Of a stretch of 64,000 nt of DNA, positions 10,002-17,709 are shown in pieces. Positions within the stretch are counted from its first letter, which is position 1; each line of letters starts with the position of its first letter. A program made the position numbers and the translations under genes. The notes beneath the pieces were generated by a model. It did no database searches. It was not told the origin of the DNA and saw nothing but the letters and a program-made list of their open reading frames with translations. The stretch is from Hyphomicrobiales bacterium (GTDB lineage Bacteria > Pseudomonadota > Alphaproteobacteria > Rhizobiales > Rhizobiaceae): assembly GCA_900465675.1 (NCBI GenBank), contig UBJR01000005.1, positions 124,001 through 188,000 of the forward strand. The letters run 5' to 3'.

Positions 10002-10739
10002 TTAGTACTGGGCGACACCGCCATCGACGTCGAGTTGGACGCCGGTGATGAACGCGCTGTCGTCGGATGCGAGGAACACGGCCGTCTTGCCCATATCGTC
10101 GGGCGTGCCCATGCGACCGAGCGGGATCGTCGCGGTGATTCCCTCGTAAGCCTCGGCCGGGATCAACCCCGAAAGACCAGGCGTCACGGTATGACCCGGG
10201 CTCAAGACGTTGATGCGGAAACCGCGCTCCTTCGTGTCGATGATCCAGCCGCGAACGAGACTGCGGATGGCCGCCTTGGTCGAAGAATAGACCGACATGT
10301 TCGGGATGCCCTTCGATGCCGCAATGGATCCCGTCAGGATTACGGACGCACCGTCGCGCAAGACCGGCAAGGCCTTCTGGAAAGCGAAGAGAAGACCGCG
10401 CACGTTGGTATTGTAGGTCTTGTCGAAATGCTCTTCGGTGATGTCGCCGAACTTCATGAACTCGTAGAAGCCGGCATTGAGGACGAGAGTGTCGATCTGG
10501 CCGCTATTCTTCTTCACGATCTCGTAGAGCTTATCGAGATCGCCGAGCTTCGACGCGTCGGCTTGCACCGCGATGGCGCCGTGGCCAATCACCGCGACAG
10601 CCTTGTCCAGTTCGCTTTGACGGCGGCCGGTGATGTAGACAAGTGCACCTTCCGCAGCGAACTGCTTTGCGATGCCCAGCCCGATGCCGGCGCTGCCGCC
10701 GGTCACAACGGCAACCTTGCCATCCAACTTCTTGCTCAT
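10002..10739 (-). CDS. Short-chain dehydrogenase/reductase (classical SDR)
   Basis: This 245-residue NAD(P)-dependent oxidoreductase has the classical SDR motifs: TGGSAGIG at residues 13-20 for the cofactor, LNAG at 87-90, catalytic Ser138, Tyr151 and Lys155 (YSSTK). The Arg pair after the second strand (GRR, 38-40) suggests preference for NADP. The substrate is unknown. The gene is monocistronic, with its own terminator downstream and a 15-bp palindrome about 145 bp upstream that may bind a repressor. The neighbouring GST and LysR genes may belong to the same stress or detoxification group. Confidence 0.88.
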   Translation of the reverse strand: MSKKLDGKVAVVTGGSAGIGLGIAKQFAAEGALVYITGRRQSELDKAVAVIGHGAIAVQADASKLGDLDKLYEIVKKNSGQIDTLVLNAGFYEFMKFGDITEEHFDKTYNTNVRGLLFAFQKALPVLRDGASVILTGSIAASKGIPNMSVYSSTKAAIRSLVRGWIIDTKERGFRINVLSPGHTVTPGLSGLIPAEAYEGITATIPLGRMGTPDDMGKTAVFLASDDSAFITGVQLDVDGGVAQY

Positions 10740-10881
10740 GGAATTATCCTTCGAATTGATCTGCTGGACCCGCGCTTGCCGACTGTTCAGTCTTTCACGC
10801 GGGATGGCACCCGGCGGGTGCCTGCCAATCAGATAAATTCAGCAAAAGCTGCGTTGTAGACGCCAAACTCGACTATAGATT

Positions 10882-10896
10882 ATTCCATAATGGAAT
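10882..10896. promoter_or_regulatory. 15-bp perfect palindrome upstream of the SDR gene
   Basis: ATTCCAT-A-ATGGAAT is a perfect inverted repeat of 7-bp arms around one base. It sits about 145 bp upstream of the SDR start codon in an AT-rich context (GACTATAGATTATTCC). It has the form of an operator for a dimeric repressor, but no regulator of known matching specificity is adjacent. Confidence 0.45.
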
Positions 10897-10940
10897 GCGC
10901 CTGAACTCTCTGCACCTTCGCAGGACGATCTCTCAATACG

Positions 10941-10975
10941 CCAAAAGGCGCGCGCCGTCGCCGGGCACGCGCCTT
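10941..10975 (-). terminator. Probable terminator of the GST gene
   Basis: AAGGCGCG and CGCGCCTT (10945-10952 and 10968-10975) form a stem whose loop is also GC-rich. On the minus strand the stem is followed by TTGG, giving a run of four T. It lies about 75 bp after the GST stop codon, which is somewhat far. Confidence 0.5.
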
Positions 10976-11051
10976 GTGTTCTTTGATTGCAAACCGTCAG
11001 TCAAGGACGATCCTGACTAGGAAAGACCGGCCCGATCTGCTTTCGAAGCAA

Positions 11052-11690
11052 TCATGTCGCAGGAACCAATGCCGTGACTTTCTCGATCGCGCGTTTGACC
11101 GCAGGACGGGCATCAATCTCGCCGTACCAGCGCGCGATGTTTGGTGTCCTCTCGAAGTCAATGCCTGCAAATTCGCGGCGCCATAGCCATCCGAAATGCA
11201 CGATGTCGGCGATCGTGAACTGGTCTCCGGCAACAAATTTGCGCTCGTGAAGCACGCCTTCGAGCACGGCGAGGACGCGTTCAGCCTCTGTCTGGAACCT
11301 TGCGATCGCCAATGGGATCTGCTCGGCGGCTTGCCGCTTGAAGAAGCCGAGTTGCCCAAAGGCTGGGCCAATTCCGGTCAGATGAAAGAAAATCTGTTCG
11401 AAGACACGGGCGCGGCCTGCGCCATCGCCCGGAAGCAGCCTTCCCGTCTTTTCAGCAAGATAGACGAGGATCGCCCCGGATTCACTGACGGTGATGGGCT
11501 CCCCATCGGGGCCATCGCTATCGATCAACAGAGGAACCTTGCCATTGGGGTTGATGGCCAGGTAGTCCGGCAGTTTCTGCTCGCCCTTGCGGACGTTGAT
11601 AGGCTTGAGCTCATAAGCAAGCCCGAGCTCTTCAAGGGCGATAGGCACGCGAACACTGTTGGGCGTCGCAAAGGCATAGACTTCGATCAT
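11052..11690 (-). CDS. Glutathione S-transferase family protein
   Basis: This 212-residue cytosolic protein has an N-terminal thioredoxin-like domain (about residues 1-82), with the cis-proline block NPNGKVPLL and the ESGAILVYLAEK motif that binds the gamma-glutamyl group. An all-helical C-terminal domain follows (about 90-205; the ADIVHFGWLW region holds the conserved N-capping Asp). It resembles the bacterial YghU/YfcG-like disulfide-bond oxidoreductase GSTs. The start at MIEVYAF was chosen because the domain begins there; a longer upstream frame has no homology-like content. It is divergent from the LysR gene with a 128-bp shared region, so LysR control is likely. Confidence 0.88.
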   Translation of the reverse strand: MIEVYAFATPNSVRVPIALEELGLAYELKPINVRKGEQKLPDYLAINPNGKVPLLIDSDGPDGEPITVSESGAILVYLAEKTGRLLPGDGAGRARVFEQIFFHLTGIGPAFGQLGFFKRQAAEQIPLAIARFQTEAERVLAVLEGVLHERKFVAGDQFTIADIVHFGWLWRREFAGIDFERTPNIARWYGEIDARPAVKRAIEKVTALVPAT

Positions 11691-11739
11691 CGTGGTTTCC
11701 ACTCTGGAGAATTGATGGGGATGCTGCCGCATCGAGCAC

Positions 11740-11756
11740 CGCGCATTATTTGCGCG
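11740..11756. promoter_or_regulatory. Inverted repeat in the GST/LysR divergent promoter
   Basis: CGCGC-ATTATTT-GCGCG is a 5-bp inverted repeat around 7 AT-rich bases, in the middle of the 128-bp region between the divergent GST and LysR genes. LysR regulators bind such interrupted dyads, so it is a candidate site. The arms are short and the evidence is positional. Confidence 0.35.
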
Positions 11757-11818
11757 CGTGGACTTGACGGGGGAAGCCGCGATGGAGACATATGCATCAT
11801 TCCAAGGAGGAATGGCCC

Positions 11819-12736
11819 ATGAACCGGCTCGCTGCCATGGACGCCTTTGTGCGCGTCGTCGATACCGGATCATTCACCGGTGCCGCGCGGCAGTTGCGTG
11901 TCGGGCAGCCGGCAATTTCCAAAATGATCGCTCAACTGGAAGAACGCGTCGGCACCAGGCTGCTGTTGCGGACGACGCAAGGCCTGATGCCCACGGAGGC
12001 GGGCGAGAATTTTTATGAACACGCCAAGCGCGCTGTCGAAGAGGCCGACGAGGCCGAGGCCAAGGCGCGGGGCTCAGGTGCCGCTCTCAACGGCCGGCTG
12101 CGGATCAGCGGCGCGGTGACATTCATGCGGCTCCACGTGGTTCCCCACTTGCCAAAATTCCTGGCCATGCACCCCGATCTCGATATCGAAGTATTCATGG
12201 ACGATCGCAACGTCGATCTTGTCGAAGCCGGTATCGACATCGCTCTGCGAATGGGAGATCTGCAGGATTCATCGCTGACCGCCCGCAAGGTCGGACAGAG
12301 CCCGCGCGTCGTGGTCGCCTCACCGGAGTATTTTGAAAGCCACGGTGAGCCCACCTCTCCTGCGGAACTGGGGGCACATCAAGCCGTCGTCTACGATCTG
12401 CGCAGCGGCGGCACTGTCTGGAACTTCAGCCAGGGGCCGGTTCAAAGCGCCGTGACCATCAAGGAGCGCATCCGGTTGACCGCAGCCGAGGGTGTTCGCG
12501 AAGCGGTCTTTGCCGGAATGGGACTGGCCGTCGCCTCTGAATGGATGTTCGCGCCCGAACTGGCCTCCGGCAAGGTCCGGCGCGTCCTCCAGGACTGGGA
12601 TCTTCCGCCCATCGATCTCTGGGCGGTCTTCCCGAGCGGACGCACGGCGAGTAGCAAAGCGAGAACCTTCGCCGACTTTATCAGGAGCGAACTCGCTTCC
12701 GAATTCAGCACCGATGACGACGGCGGAGCGGATTGA
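11819..12736 (+). CDS. LysR-family transcriptional regulator
   Basis: This 305-residue protein has an N-terminal winged HTH at about residues 1-60 (AMDAFVRVVDTGSFTGAARQ, then VGQPAISKMIAQLEER) and a C-terminal periplasmic-binding-like effector domain (about 88-295), in the manner of the CrgA-type LysR subgroup that often controls detoxification genes. The start at 11819 is decided by a perfect AAGGAGG at 11804-11810, eight bases before this ATG. The ATG at 11792 is in frame but lacks a site. It is divergent from the GST gene, its probable target, and may also act on the SDR genes nearby. Confidence 0.9.
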   Translation: MNRLAAMDAFVRVVDTGSFTGAARQLRVGQPAISKMIAQLEERVGTRLLLRTTQGLMPTEAGENFYEHAKRAVEEADEAEAKARGSGAALNGRLRISGAVTFMRLHVVPHLPKFLAMHPDLDIEVFMDDRNVDLVEAGIDIALRMGDLQDSSLTARKVGQSPRVVVASPEYFESHGEPTSPAELGAHQAVVYDLRSGGTVWNFSQGPVQSAVTIKERIRLTAAEGVREAVFAGMGLAVASEWMFAPELASGKVRRVLQDWDLPPIDLWAVFPSGRTASSKARTFADFIRSELASEFSTDDDGGAD

Positions 12737-12874
12737 CGATGCCTGCGCCGAGCTCCATGCGGTAGCCTAGGCCAAGGCGCATTGCCGTCATTGAGGCGCG
12801 AGACCCAATGGCTCCCAGCGCAGCCCTTGCCGCCGCTCATTGACGAGCTGCGCCGGTCTCATCATATTGCAGCG

Positions 12875-13462
12875 ATGGCGAAGCTGTCGAACCGCGAAAA
12901 AATTCTGAGGGAAGGCCTTAAGGTCGTCGACGAGGTCGGCTTCTCGTCCGCCTCGGTGCGCAGCATTGTCAGCGCAGCTGGCGTGCCCCTGGGCTCCTTC
13001 ACCAATCATTTCGTTTCCAAGGAAGCGTTCGGGCTCGAGATCGTCGAGCTCTATTTCGCCAACAGCCAGAATGTCGTGCTCGATACGCTGCGCAACGATG
13101 CGAAGCCGCCATTGATGCGGCTTCGGGAATACATTGCCGGCAGCCGTTCGAAGGGAAGCTGCGGCGGCCCTCTCGGGGGCCTGCTCGGCAACTTCATTGC
13201 CGAAACCGGCGTGGCTGGCGATGCCATACGTCAGCGCGTCAACGAGATCGTCGCTGGCCTCACCGATGCAGTCGCCTATTGCATCGAGGCGGCCGTCAAG
13301 GCCGGAGAAGTGGCCCCGGATATCGATTGCCGGCAGGTCGCCGGGTTCATCGTCTCCTCGCATCAGGGAGCGGTGCTGCTTAGCAAATCTCAGCGCAGCC
13401 CGGAGCCGATCGAACGGCTTGAAACGGTGCTCTTCTCGATCGTGCTGCGCCCGCTCCACTGA
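12875..13462 (+). CDS. TetR-family transcriptional regulator
   Basis: This 195-residue regulator has the TetR HTH at about residues 18-50 (SVRSIVSAAGVPLGSFTNHF with the family's F-x-N-HF-x-SKE block) and an all-helical effector domain. A Cys in GSCGG near residue 90 resembles the YxxCLL/G-Cys region of TetR proteins that answer reactive compounds, for example NemR-like repressors. The start at MAKLSNREK is preferred because TetR proteins begin close to the HTH; an in-frame ATG at 12782 is possible, and neither has a strong ribosome-binding site. It lies upstream of an SDR gene, with two matching palindromes between them that are its likely operators. Confidence 0.88.
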   Translation: MAKLSNREKILREGLKVVDEVGFSSASVRSIVSAAGVPLGSFTNHFVSKEAFGLEIVELYFANSQNVVLDTLRNDAKPPLMRLREYIAGSRSKGSCGGPLGGLLGNFIAETGVAGDAIRQRVNEIVAGLTDAVAYCIEAAVKAGEVAPDIDCRQVAGFIVSSHQGAVLLSKSQRSPEPIERLETVLFSIVLRPLH

Positions 13463-13484
13463 CCATCTCCGCACAGAAGCATAG

Positions 13485-13533
13485 TGTACGATCGTACATT
13501 TTTGTTGACACCCATAAATGTACGTACGTACAT
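13485..13533. promoter_or_regulatory. Tandem TetR-type operators TGTACG-NN-CGTACA
   Basis: TGTACGATCGTACA at 13485-13498 and ATGTACGTACGTACAT at 13518-13533 are both perfect palindromes and share the core TGTACG-NN-CGTACA. Their centres are 34 bp apart. A TTGACA -35 sequence (13505-13510) lies between them and the second palindrome covers the expected -10 region. A repressor bound here would block transcription of the SDR gene that starts at 13581. The TetR protein encoded just upstream is the obvious candidate. Confidence 0.8.
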
Positions 13534-13580
13534 ATTATTCACCTTGCGCGATTTCCGCCGAGGCTTGAAAGGGTTTTCCA

Positions 13581-14330
13581 ATGTCTGCTCCTGTTGTTTT
13601 GATCACCGGTGCGCTTACCGGTATAGGCCGCGCGACGGCGATTGCTTTTGGCCGCGATGGCGCCCGCCTTGTGGTTTCCGGCCGCCGCGACGAACTGGGC
13701 CGCGAGCTTGTCGAGCAACTCCGCGCCATGGGCGCCGAGGCCGAATTTGTTCGTGCCGATGTCCGCCATGACCAAGAAGTCGAGTCGCTCATCGACCAGA
13801 CAGTGGCCCGCTTCGGCCGTCTCGACGTCGCCGTCAACAATGCCGGCACCGAAGGTGCGTTCGGGCCGGTAACGGCGCAGACTGCCGAAACTTACGCGGC
13901 GACCTTCGACACCAATGTGCTGGGCACCCTGCTCAGCATGAAGCATGAGTTGCGTGTGATGAAGGAGCAGGGAACCGGCAGCATCATCAACGTGTCCTCT
14001 GTGCTGGGCAAGGTTGGAACACCGAACGGATCCGTCTATGTCGCCAGCAAGCACGCGGTGGAAGGGCTGACGAAATCGGCGGCCCTCGAGGTCGCAACCA
14101 CGGCCATTCGCGTCAATGCCGTGGCACCCGGCCCTATCCAGACCGGCTTCCTTGACCGCTTGACGGGCGGATCGGATGACCGTCTCGATTACCTGAAGTC
14201 ATATGTGCCGATGCGCCGTCTCGGCCATTCGGAAGAAGTGGCGGCGGCGATTGTCTTCCTGGCGTCGCCGCAGGCCTCTTTCCTGACCGGCCACTCGCTT
14301 GCCGTCGATGGCGGCAAGCTTGCGGGCTGA
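13581..14330 (+). CDS. Short-chain dehydrogenase/reductase under TetR control
   Basis: This 249-residue classical SDR carries TGALTGIG at residues 9-16, NNAG at 86-89, Ser140, Tyr153 and Lys157 (YVASK), and a C-terminal GHSLAVDGG block typical of tetrameric SDRs. GRR at 34-36 suggests NADP use. It is most like the FabG/glucose-dehydrogenase group, and its substrate is unknown. It is transcribed from a promoter sandwiched between two TetR-type operators, so it is probably induced by the compound, or by a reactive carbonyl, sensed by the upstream TetR protein. Confidence 0.9.
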   Translation: MSAPVVLITGALTGIGRATAIAFGRDGARLVVSGRRDELGRELVEQLRAMGAEAEFVRADVRHDQEVESLIDQTVARFGRLDVAVNNAGTEGAFGPVTAQTAETYAATFDTNVLGTLLSMKHELRVMKEQGTGSIINVSSVLGKVGTPNGSVYVASKHAVEGLTKSAALEVATTAIRVNAVAPGPIQTGFLDRLTGGSDDRLDYLKSYVPMRRLGHSEEVAAAIVFLASPQASFLTGHSLAVDGGKLAG

Positions 14331-14355
14331 TGCTCAGCGCGCTCTTCAGTAGCTG

Positions 14356-14388
14356 GAGAAGGGCGGCAGCATCCTCGCCGCTCTTCTC
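14356..14388. terminator. Bidirectional stem-loop between convergent genes
   Basis: GAGAAGGGCGGC and GCCGCTCTTCTC form a 12-bp stem with one G-T pair and a 9-base loop. It fills the gap between the SDR stop at 14330 and the stop of the leftward permease at 14390. T-runs are weak on both sides. Confidence 0.55.
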
Positions 14389-14389
14389 G

Positions 14390-15262
14390 TCACTTGCCGA
14401 CCCCTTGGCTCAGGCCACGGACGAATTGTCGTGAGAACACTACGTAGAGAACGACGAGAGGCAGAATCCCGAGTGTGAGTGCAGCAAGCAGTGCCGGATA
14501 GTCGCTGAGAAATTGCCCGACGAACTGCTGGACGCCAAGCGTCACTGTCTGGTTGCTGCGGCCGGGCGACAGGATCAGCGGGAACCAGAGGTCGTTCCAG
14601 ACGGGCAGCATCGTCAGCGTGGCAACAGCTGCAAGGCCGGGCTTCACCACCGGCAGGACGATCAGGAATGTCCGGAATTCCCCTGCCCCGTCCATGCGTG
14701 CCGCTTCCTTTATCTCGGTCGGCACCGTGCGGAAATACGCCATCATCAGCGTCACCGCGATCGGCACGCTCATTGCGGTATAGACCAGGACCAGTGCCGT
14801 CAGCGTATCGACCAGCCGCCATGCGATCATGATCTCGAGGATCGGAACGGTGCCGAGGCGGATCGGCAGCATGATGCCGACCACGAAAAGCCCGGCGATC
14901 ACGGGCGTGATCTTCAGGCGGTATTCCACCAGGCCGTAGGCAGCCAGCGCCGAAAAAACCACCGTCAGTACGATCGTCGAGACGGTGACGACAAGGCTGT
15001 TACGGTAGTTCAAGAAAAAATTGCCGCGGGTGAAGACCCGGATATAGCCGTCGACGCTGAAAGTCTTGACGGTCGGCAGATCGAAGGGGCCGCCAAAGAT
15101 CGCCGGTGTCGTCTTGAAGGAATTCAGGATGACGATGAAGATCGGGCCGAGGGCCAGGAGCACGAAGAAGATCAGCAATCCGTGGACGACGATGCGATCG
15201 AGCACCATGCGCTGGCGGCTGGAGCCGTAGAAGCTGGCACTGAGTTTGGCTGACGATGACAT
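14390..15262 (-). CDS. ABC importer permease (MalG-like) of the amino-sugar-type locus
   Basis: This 290-residue inner-membrane protein has about six transmembrane segments and the EAA loop KEAARMDGAGEFRTFLIVLPV. It is the second permease of the importer whose binding protein is encoded at 16.2-17.5 kb, and it starts 12 bp after its partner. No ATP-binding subunit gene follows; the operon ends here at a stem-loop. The importer must use an ATPase encoded elsewhere, possibly the MalK-type one at 3.4-4.5 kb. Confidence 0.9.
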   Translation of the reverse strand: MSSSAKLSASFYGSSRQRMVLDRIVVHGLLIFFVLLALGPIFIVILNSFKTTPAIFGGPFDLPTVKTFSVDGYIRVFTRGNFFLNYRNSLVVTVSTIVLTVVFSALAAYGLVEYRLKITPVIAGLFVVGIMLPIRLGTVPILEIMIAWRLVDTLTALVLVYTAMSVPIAVTLMMAYFRTVPTEIKEAARMDGAGEFRTFLIVLPVVKPGLAAVATLTMLPVWNDLWFPLILSPGRSNQTVTLGVQQFVGQFLSDYPALLAALTLGILPLVVLYVVFSRQFVRGLSQGVGK

Positions 15263-15274
15263 CTCTGCTGTTCC

Positions 15275-16162
15275 TCAGACTTGGTGCGCTTGCAGCCGTC
15301 GCTGGACCAGCCAGAAATAGGCGGCAGTGACGAGAAGAATGATGACGAAGATCACCGTTGCGACGGTCGCTCCGAGATCCAGATCGGCCACCTGGCCACT
15401 GGACCCGAAAAAGGTGCGGTAGAACAGCGTCCCGAGAATATCCGTGCTGTAGTTCGGGCCTGGTGCTGCGCCATTCAGCGCGAAGACCAGATCAAAGCCG
15501 TTGAAAGTCCAGATATAGGTGAGGATGACGATCAGACCGAATTGCGGCGCAATCAGCGGGAACTTGATCGCCCAGAAGATTCGCCAGTTTCCGGCACCAT
15601 CGATCCGCGCCGCCTCGACGACATCCTCCGGAACAGCAAGCAGCGCGCTGTAGAGGAACAGCATCGGAATGCCGACATATTGCCAGACCGACATCAGAGA
15701 GATCGTCGGCAGTGCCGTCAGTTCGTTGCCGAGTAGCGGAAAGCCGACCAGTCCCCAAAGCGGATTGATGATCAGGCGCCAGATGAAGCCGACGATGACG
15801 ACGGAGAGCGTCGCGGGGATAAAGAGCAGCGTGCGGTAGACGCCTTCGGAACGGTTCAGCAGACCGGAGGTGAGCAAACCCGCCATCAAAAGGCCGATCG
15901 GCACTTCGACCACCAGATGGATGATGAAATATTCGAAATTGTTCAGCAGCGCGTTCCAGAAACGCGCGCTCGTGACCGGATGGGTGAAGAGGTAATAATA
16001 GTTTTCCAGCCCGACGAAGACGCGCCCGGCCTGACCATCCGTATCGAAGAAGCTCATGACGATCGAGGCGATGAGCGGCAGGACGGCGAAAGCGAGATAG
16101 ATTGCGAGCGCTGGCAGCACAAAAAGGAAAAGGCTCCAGCGAGCCGTCGCAGGACGTGTCAC
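15275..16162 (-). CDS. ABC importer permease (MalF-like) of the amino-sugar-type locus
   Basis: This 295-residue permease has six transmembrane segments and the EAA loop EAARIDGAGNWRIFWAIKFP. A GTG start at 16162 is proposed: GGAG lies six bases upstream, and the protein then begins at its first basic segment and membrane helix. The next in-frame ATG, at 16321, would overlap the binding-protein gene by 74 bp and add a 53-residue tail with no membrane or domain character. The gene follows the binding-protein gene after 85 bp containing a strong stem-loop. Confidence 0.88.
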   Translation of the reverse strand: MTRPATARWSLFLFVLPALAIYLAFAVLPLIASIVMSFFDTDGQAGRVFVGLENYYYLFTHPVTSARFWNALLNNFEYFIIHLVVEVPIGLLMAGLLTSGLLNRSEGVYRTLLFIPATLSVVIVGFIWRLIINPLWGLVGFPLLGNELTALPTISLMSVWQYVGIPMLFLYSALLAVPEDVVEAARIDGAGNWRIFWAIKFPLIAPQFGLIVILTYIWTFNGFDLVFALNGAAPGPNYSTDILGTLFYRTFFGSSGQVADLDLGATVATVIFVIILLVTAAYFWLVQRRLQAHQV

Positions 16163-16211
16163 CCGGTATCTCCGTAGTCTGGTCGCCAGCTGATGCCGGC
16201 GGGCATCGGGA

Positions 16212-16240
16212 GCCTCGCGCACCGGTGTGGTGCGCGGGGC
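16212..16240 (-). promoter_or_regulatory. Intercistronic stem-loop after the second sugar-binding-protein gene
   Basis: GCCTCGCGCACC and GGTGCGCGGGGC form a 12-bp stem with one G-T pair and a 5-base loop. It starts about 8 bases after the binding-protein stop on the minus strand and precedes the permease gene. No T-run follows, so it looks more like an mRNA-stabilising element or weak terminator than a full stop. Confidence 0.6.
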
Positions 16241-16247
16241 GCTCTTG

Positions 16248-17513
16248 TTACTTTTTCTGCGGTGCGTACCAGGATGCAAGACCGGCCTGGAGTTCTGCAG
16301 TCGCCTTTTCAGGGGTGACATCGTCTCCGATCATCATCGTCTGCAGCACGCGCCAGATTTCGTCGTCGAGCGGCGGATTGCCGGCGCTCAGCCGGTCCAG
16401 CGCCAGGCGCGGCGTCAGTTTGGCGTCCTTCTTCAGGTCGGCGAATTTCTGCGCCAGCGCGTTGTTATAGGTTACCGGCGTGCTGCTCATGGCGAAGAAG
16501 CCTGGGGCGGCATTGACGTAAAGTTCCTGGAATTCCGGAGATGCCAGCCAGGTGAGGAAGGTCTTTGCGGCATCCTTGTTCCTGCTTGCGGCATTGATGC
16601 CGATCGCCATGTCAGGCATTTCCTGCAGGTAGCGCTGACCGCCCTCCTTGGCAGCCGGCGGACCGAAGACACCGACGTTGAGACCCGTTGAGGTCACCTG
16701 ATTGATATCCCAGGAACCGTCCGGCAGGATTGCCGCGCGGCCGATGGTGAAAAGCTGGGTCATGTCGGCATATTGCAGGCTTGCCTGCCCATTAGGCAGG
16801 AACGGCTTCCAGGCTGCGAAGGCTTTGAAGGCCTCGACGAATTCCGGATCCGTGAGCTTCTTGGTGCCGTCGATCAGGCCCTGGCGGCCCTCTTCGCCGT
16901 TCCAGTAGGACGGACCGATGTTGTAAAGACCGTTATAGGCGAGCTGCCAGGATTCTGCCGACCCATAGGCAAGCGGCTCGTATTTGCCGCTATCCTTGAT
17001 CTTTTGCAGTACCTTGACGAACTCGTCAGCAGTCTTCGGAACTTCGAGCCCGAGCTCCTTGAAGATATCGACATTGTAATAGAAGCCAGCGAGCACGGCG
17101 GCGATCGGCAAGCAATAGGGCGTGCCTTTGGCGTCGGTCCAGGCGGCCTTCGACGTGTCGTCGAAATTCTTGATGGCGCCAAAGTCCGCCAGGGAGTCAA
17201 AATACTTGCGGCTGATCCACTCGCGATTGACGTCGAAGGGGCGGCAGGTCAGGAGATCAGGTCCCGCGCCAGCTTCAATTTGGGATTGCATCGCTGCATT
17301 ATACTCATTGGTATTGACCGGAGAGAACTCCACCTTGATGCCGGGATTCTTGGCTTCGAAGGCCGGAATGATCTTGTCCTGCCACACTGCGATATCTTCG
17401 GTCCGCCAGCTTCCGAGCTTGATGGTGACATCTTCGGCGAAAGCGCTGCCGGCAGCGACCATCGCAACCAGTGAGACAACGGCACCGTTCAGCAATGCGT
17501 GCTTTGAAAGCAT
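16248..17513 (-). CDS. Family-1 extracellular solute-binding protein (amino-sugar-type locus)
   Basis: This 421-residue periplasmic protein has a Sec signal peptide of about 25 residues (MLSKHALLNG... ending SAFA-E). The mature part has the family-1 sugar-binding fold (SBP_bac_1), with the typical IIPAFEAKNPGIKVEF block near its N-terminus. The start at 17513 was preferred over the ATG 15 bases upstream because GGGAG lies 8 bases before it. It is first in its operon and is divergent from a Gfo/Idh gene. The linked SIS protein and BadF-type kinase suggest an amino sugar ligand, but that is inference. Confidence 0.9.
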   Translation of the reverse strand: MLSKHALLNGAVVSLVAMVAAGSAFAEDVTIKLGSWRTEDIAVWQDKIIPAFEAKNPGIKVEFSPVNTNEYNAAMQSQIEAGAGPDLLTCRPFDVNREWISRKYFDSLADFGAIKNFDDTSKAAWTDAKGTPYCLPIAAVLAGFYYNVDIFKELGLEVPKTADEFVKVLQKIKDSGKYEPLAYGSAESWQLAYNGLYNIGPSYWNGEEGRQGLIDGTKKLTDPEFVEAFKAFAAWKPFLPNGQASLQYADMTQLFTIGRAAILPDGSWDINQVTSTGLNVGVFGPPAAKEGGQRYLQEMPDMAIGINAASRNKDAAKTFLTWLASPEFQELYVNAAPGFFAMSSTPVTYNNALAQKFADLKKDAKLTPRLALDRLSAGNPPLDDEIWRVLQTMMIGDDVTPEKATAELQAGLASWYAPQKK

Positions 17514-17604
17514 TTCATAATCTCCCATTCTTGTGACTCAAAACTGCTCCCATGCCGGTTCTTTTAATCTCAGTCCGGCGATTGTTGAGGCGACGATACC
17601 TCTC

Positions 17605-17661
17605 AATACCAGTTGTGACAAGTTATATTTTTTGTTTCCCATTTTTGTCTTATGTGGTATT
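17605..17661. promoter_or_regulatory. Candidate operator pair in the divergent amino-sugar promoter region
   Basis: AATACCA (17605-17611) and TGGTATT (17655-17661) form a perfect inverted pair 43 bp apart, and a further ATACC lies at 17596-17600. The pair flanks an AT-rich stretch in the 196-bp region between the divergent binding-protein and dehydrogenase genes. The GntR/UTRA regulator encoded downstream could use it to control both directions by looping. The arms are short, so this is tentative. Confidence 0.35.
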
Positions 17662-17709
17662 CGATTGAAAGGAATAAGGACTGTTGCCACAGAGCTTGGA
17701 GGGGTGGAA

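Larger units (their letters stand above)
10740..11051. other. Intergenic region between the GST and SDR genes
   Basis: This gap of 312 bp contains no gene that I can support. It holds the terminator of the GST gene at 10941-10975, a 15-bp palindrome at 10882-10896 and the upstream region of the SDR gene, both transcribed leftward. Confidence 0.6.

Noticed and set aside
16163..16321. ATG start at 16321 for the MalF-like permease of the second importer
   Set aside because: It would overlap the binding-protein gene by 74 bp and add 53 residues without family character, while a GTG at 16162 has a good ribosome-binding site.
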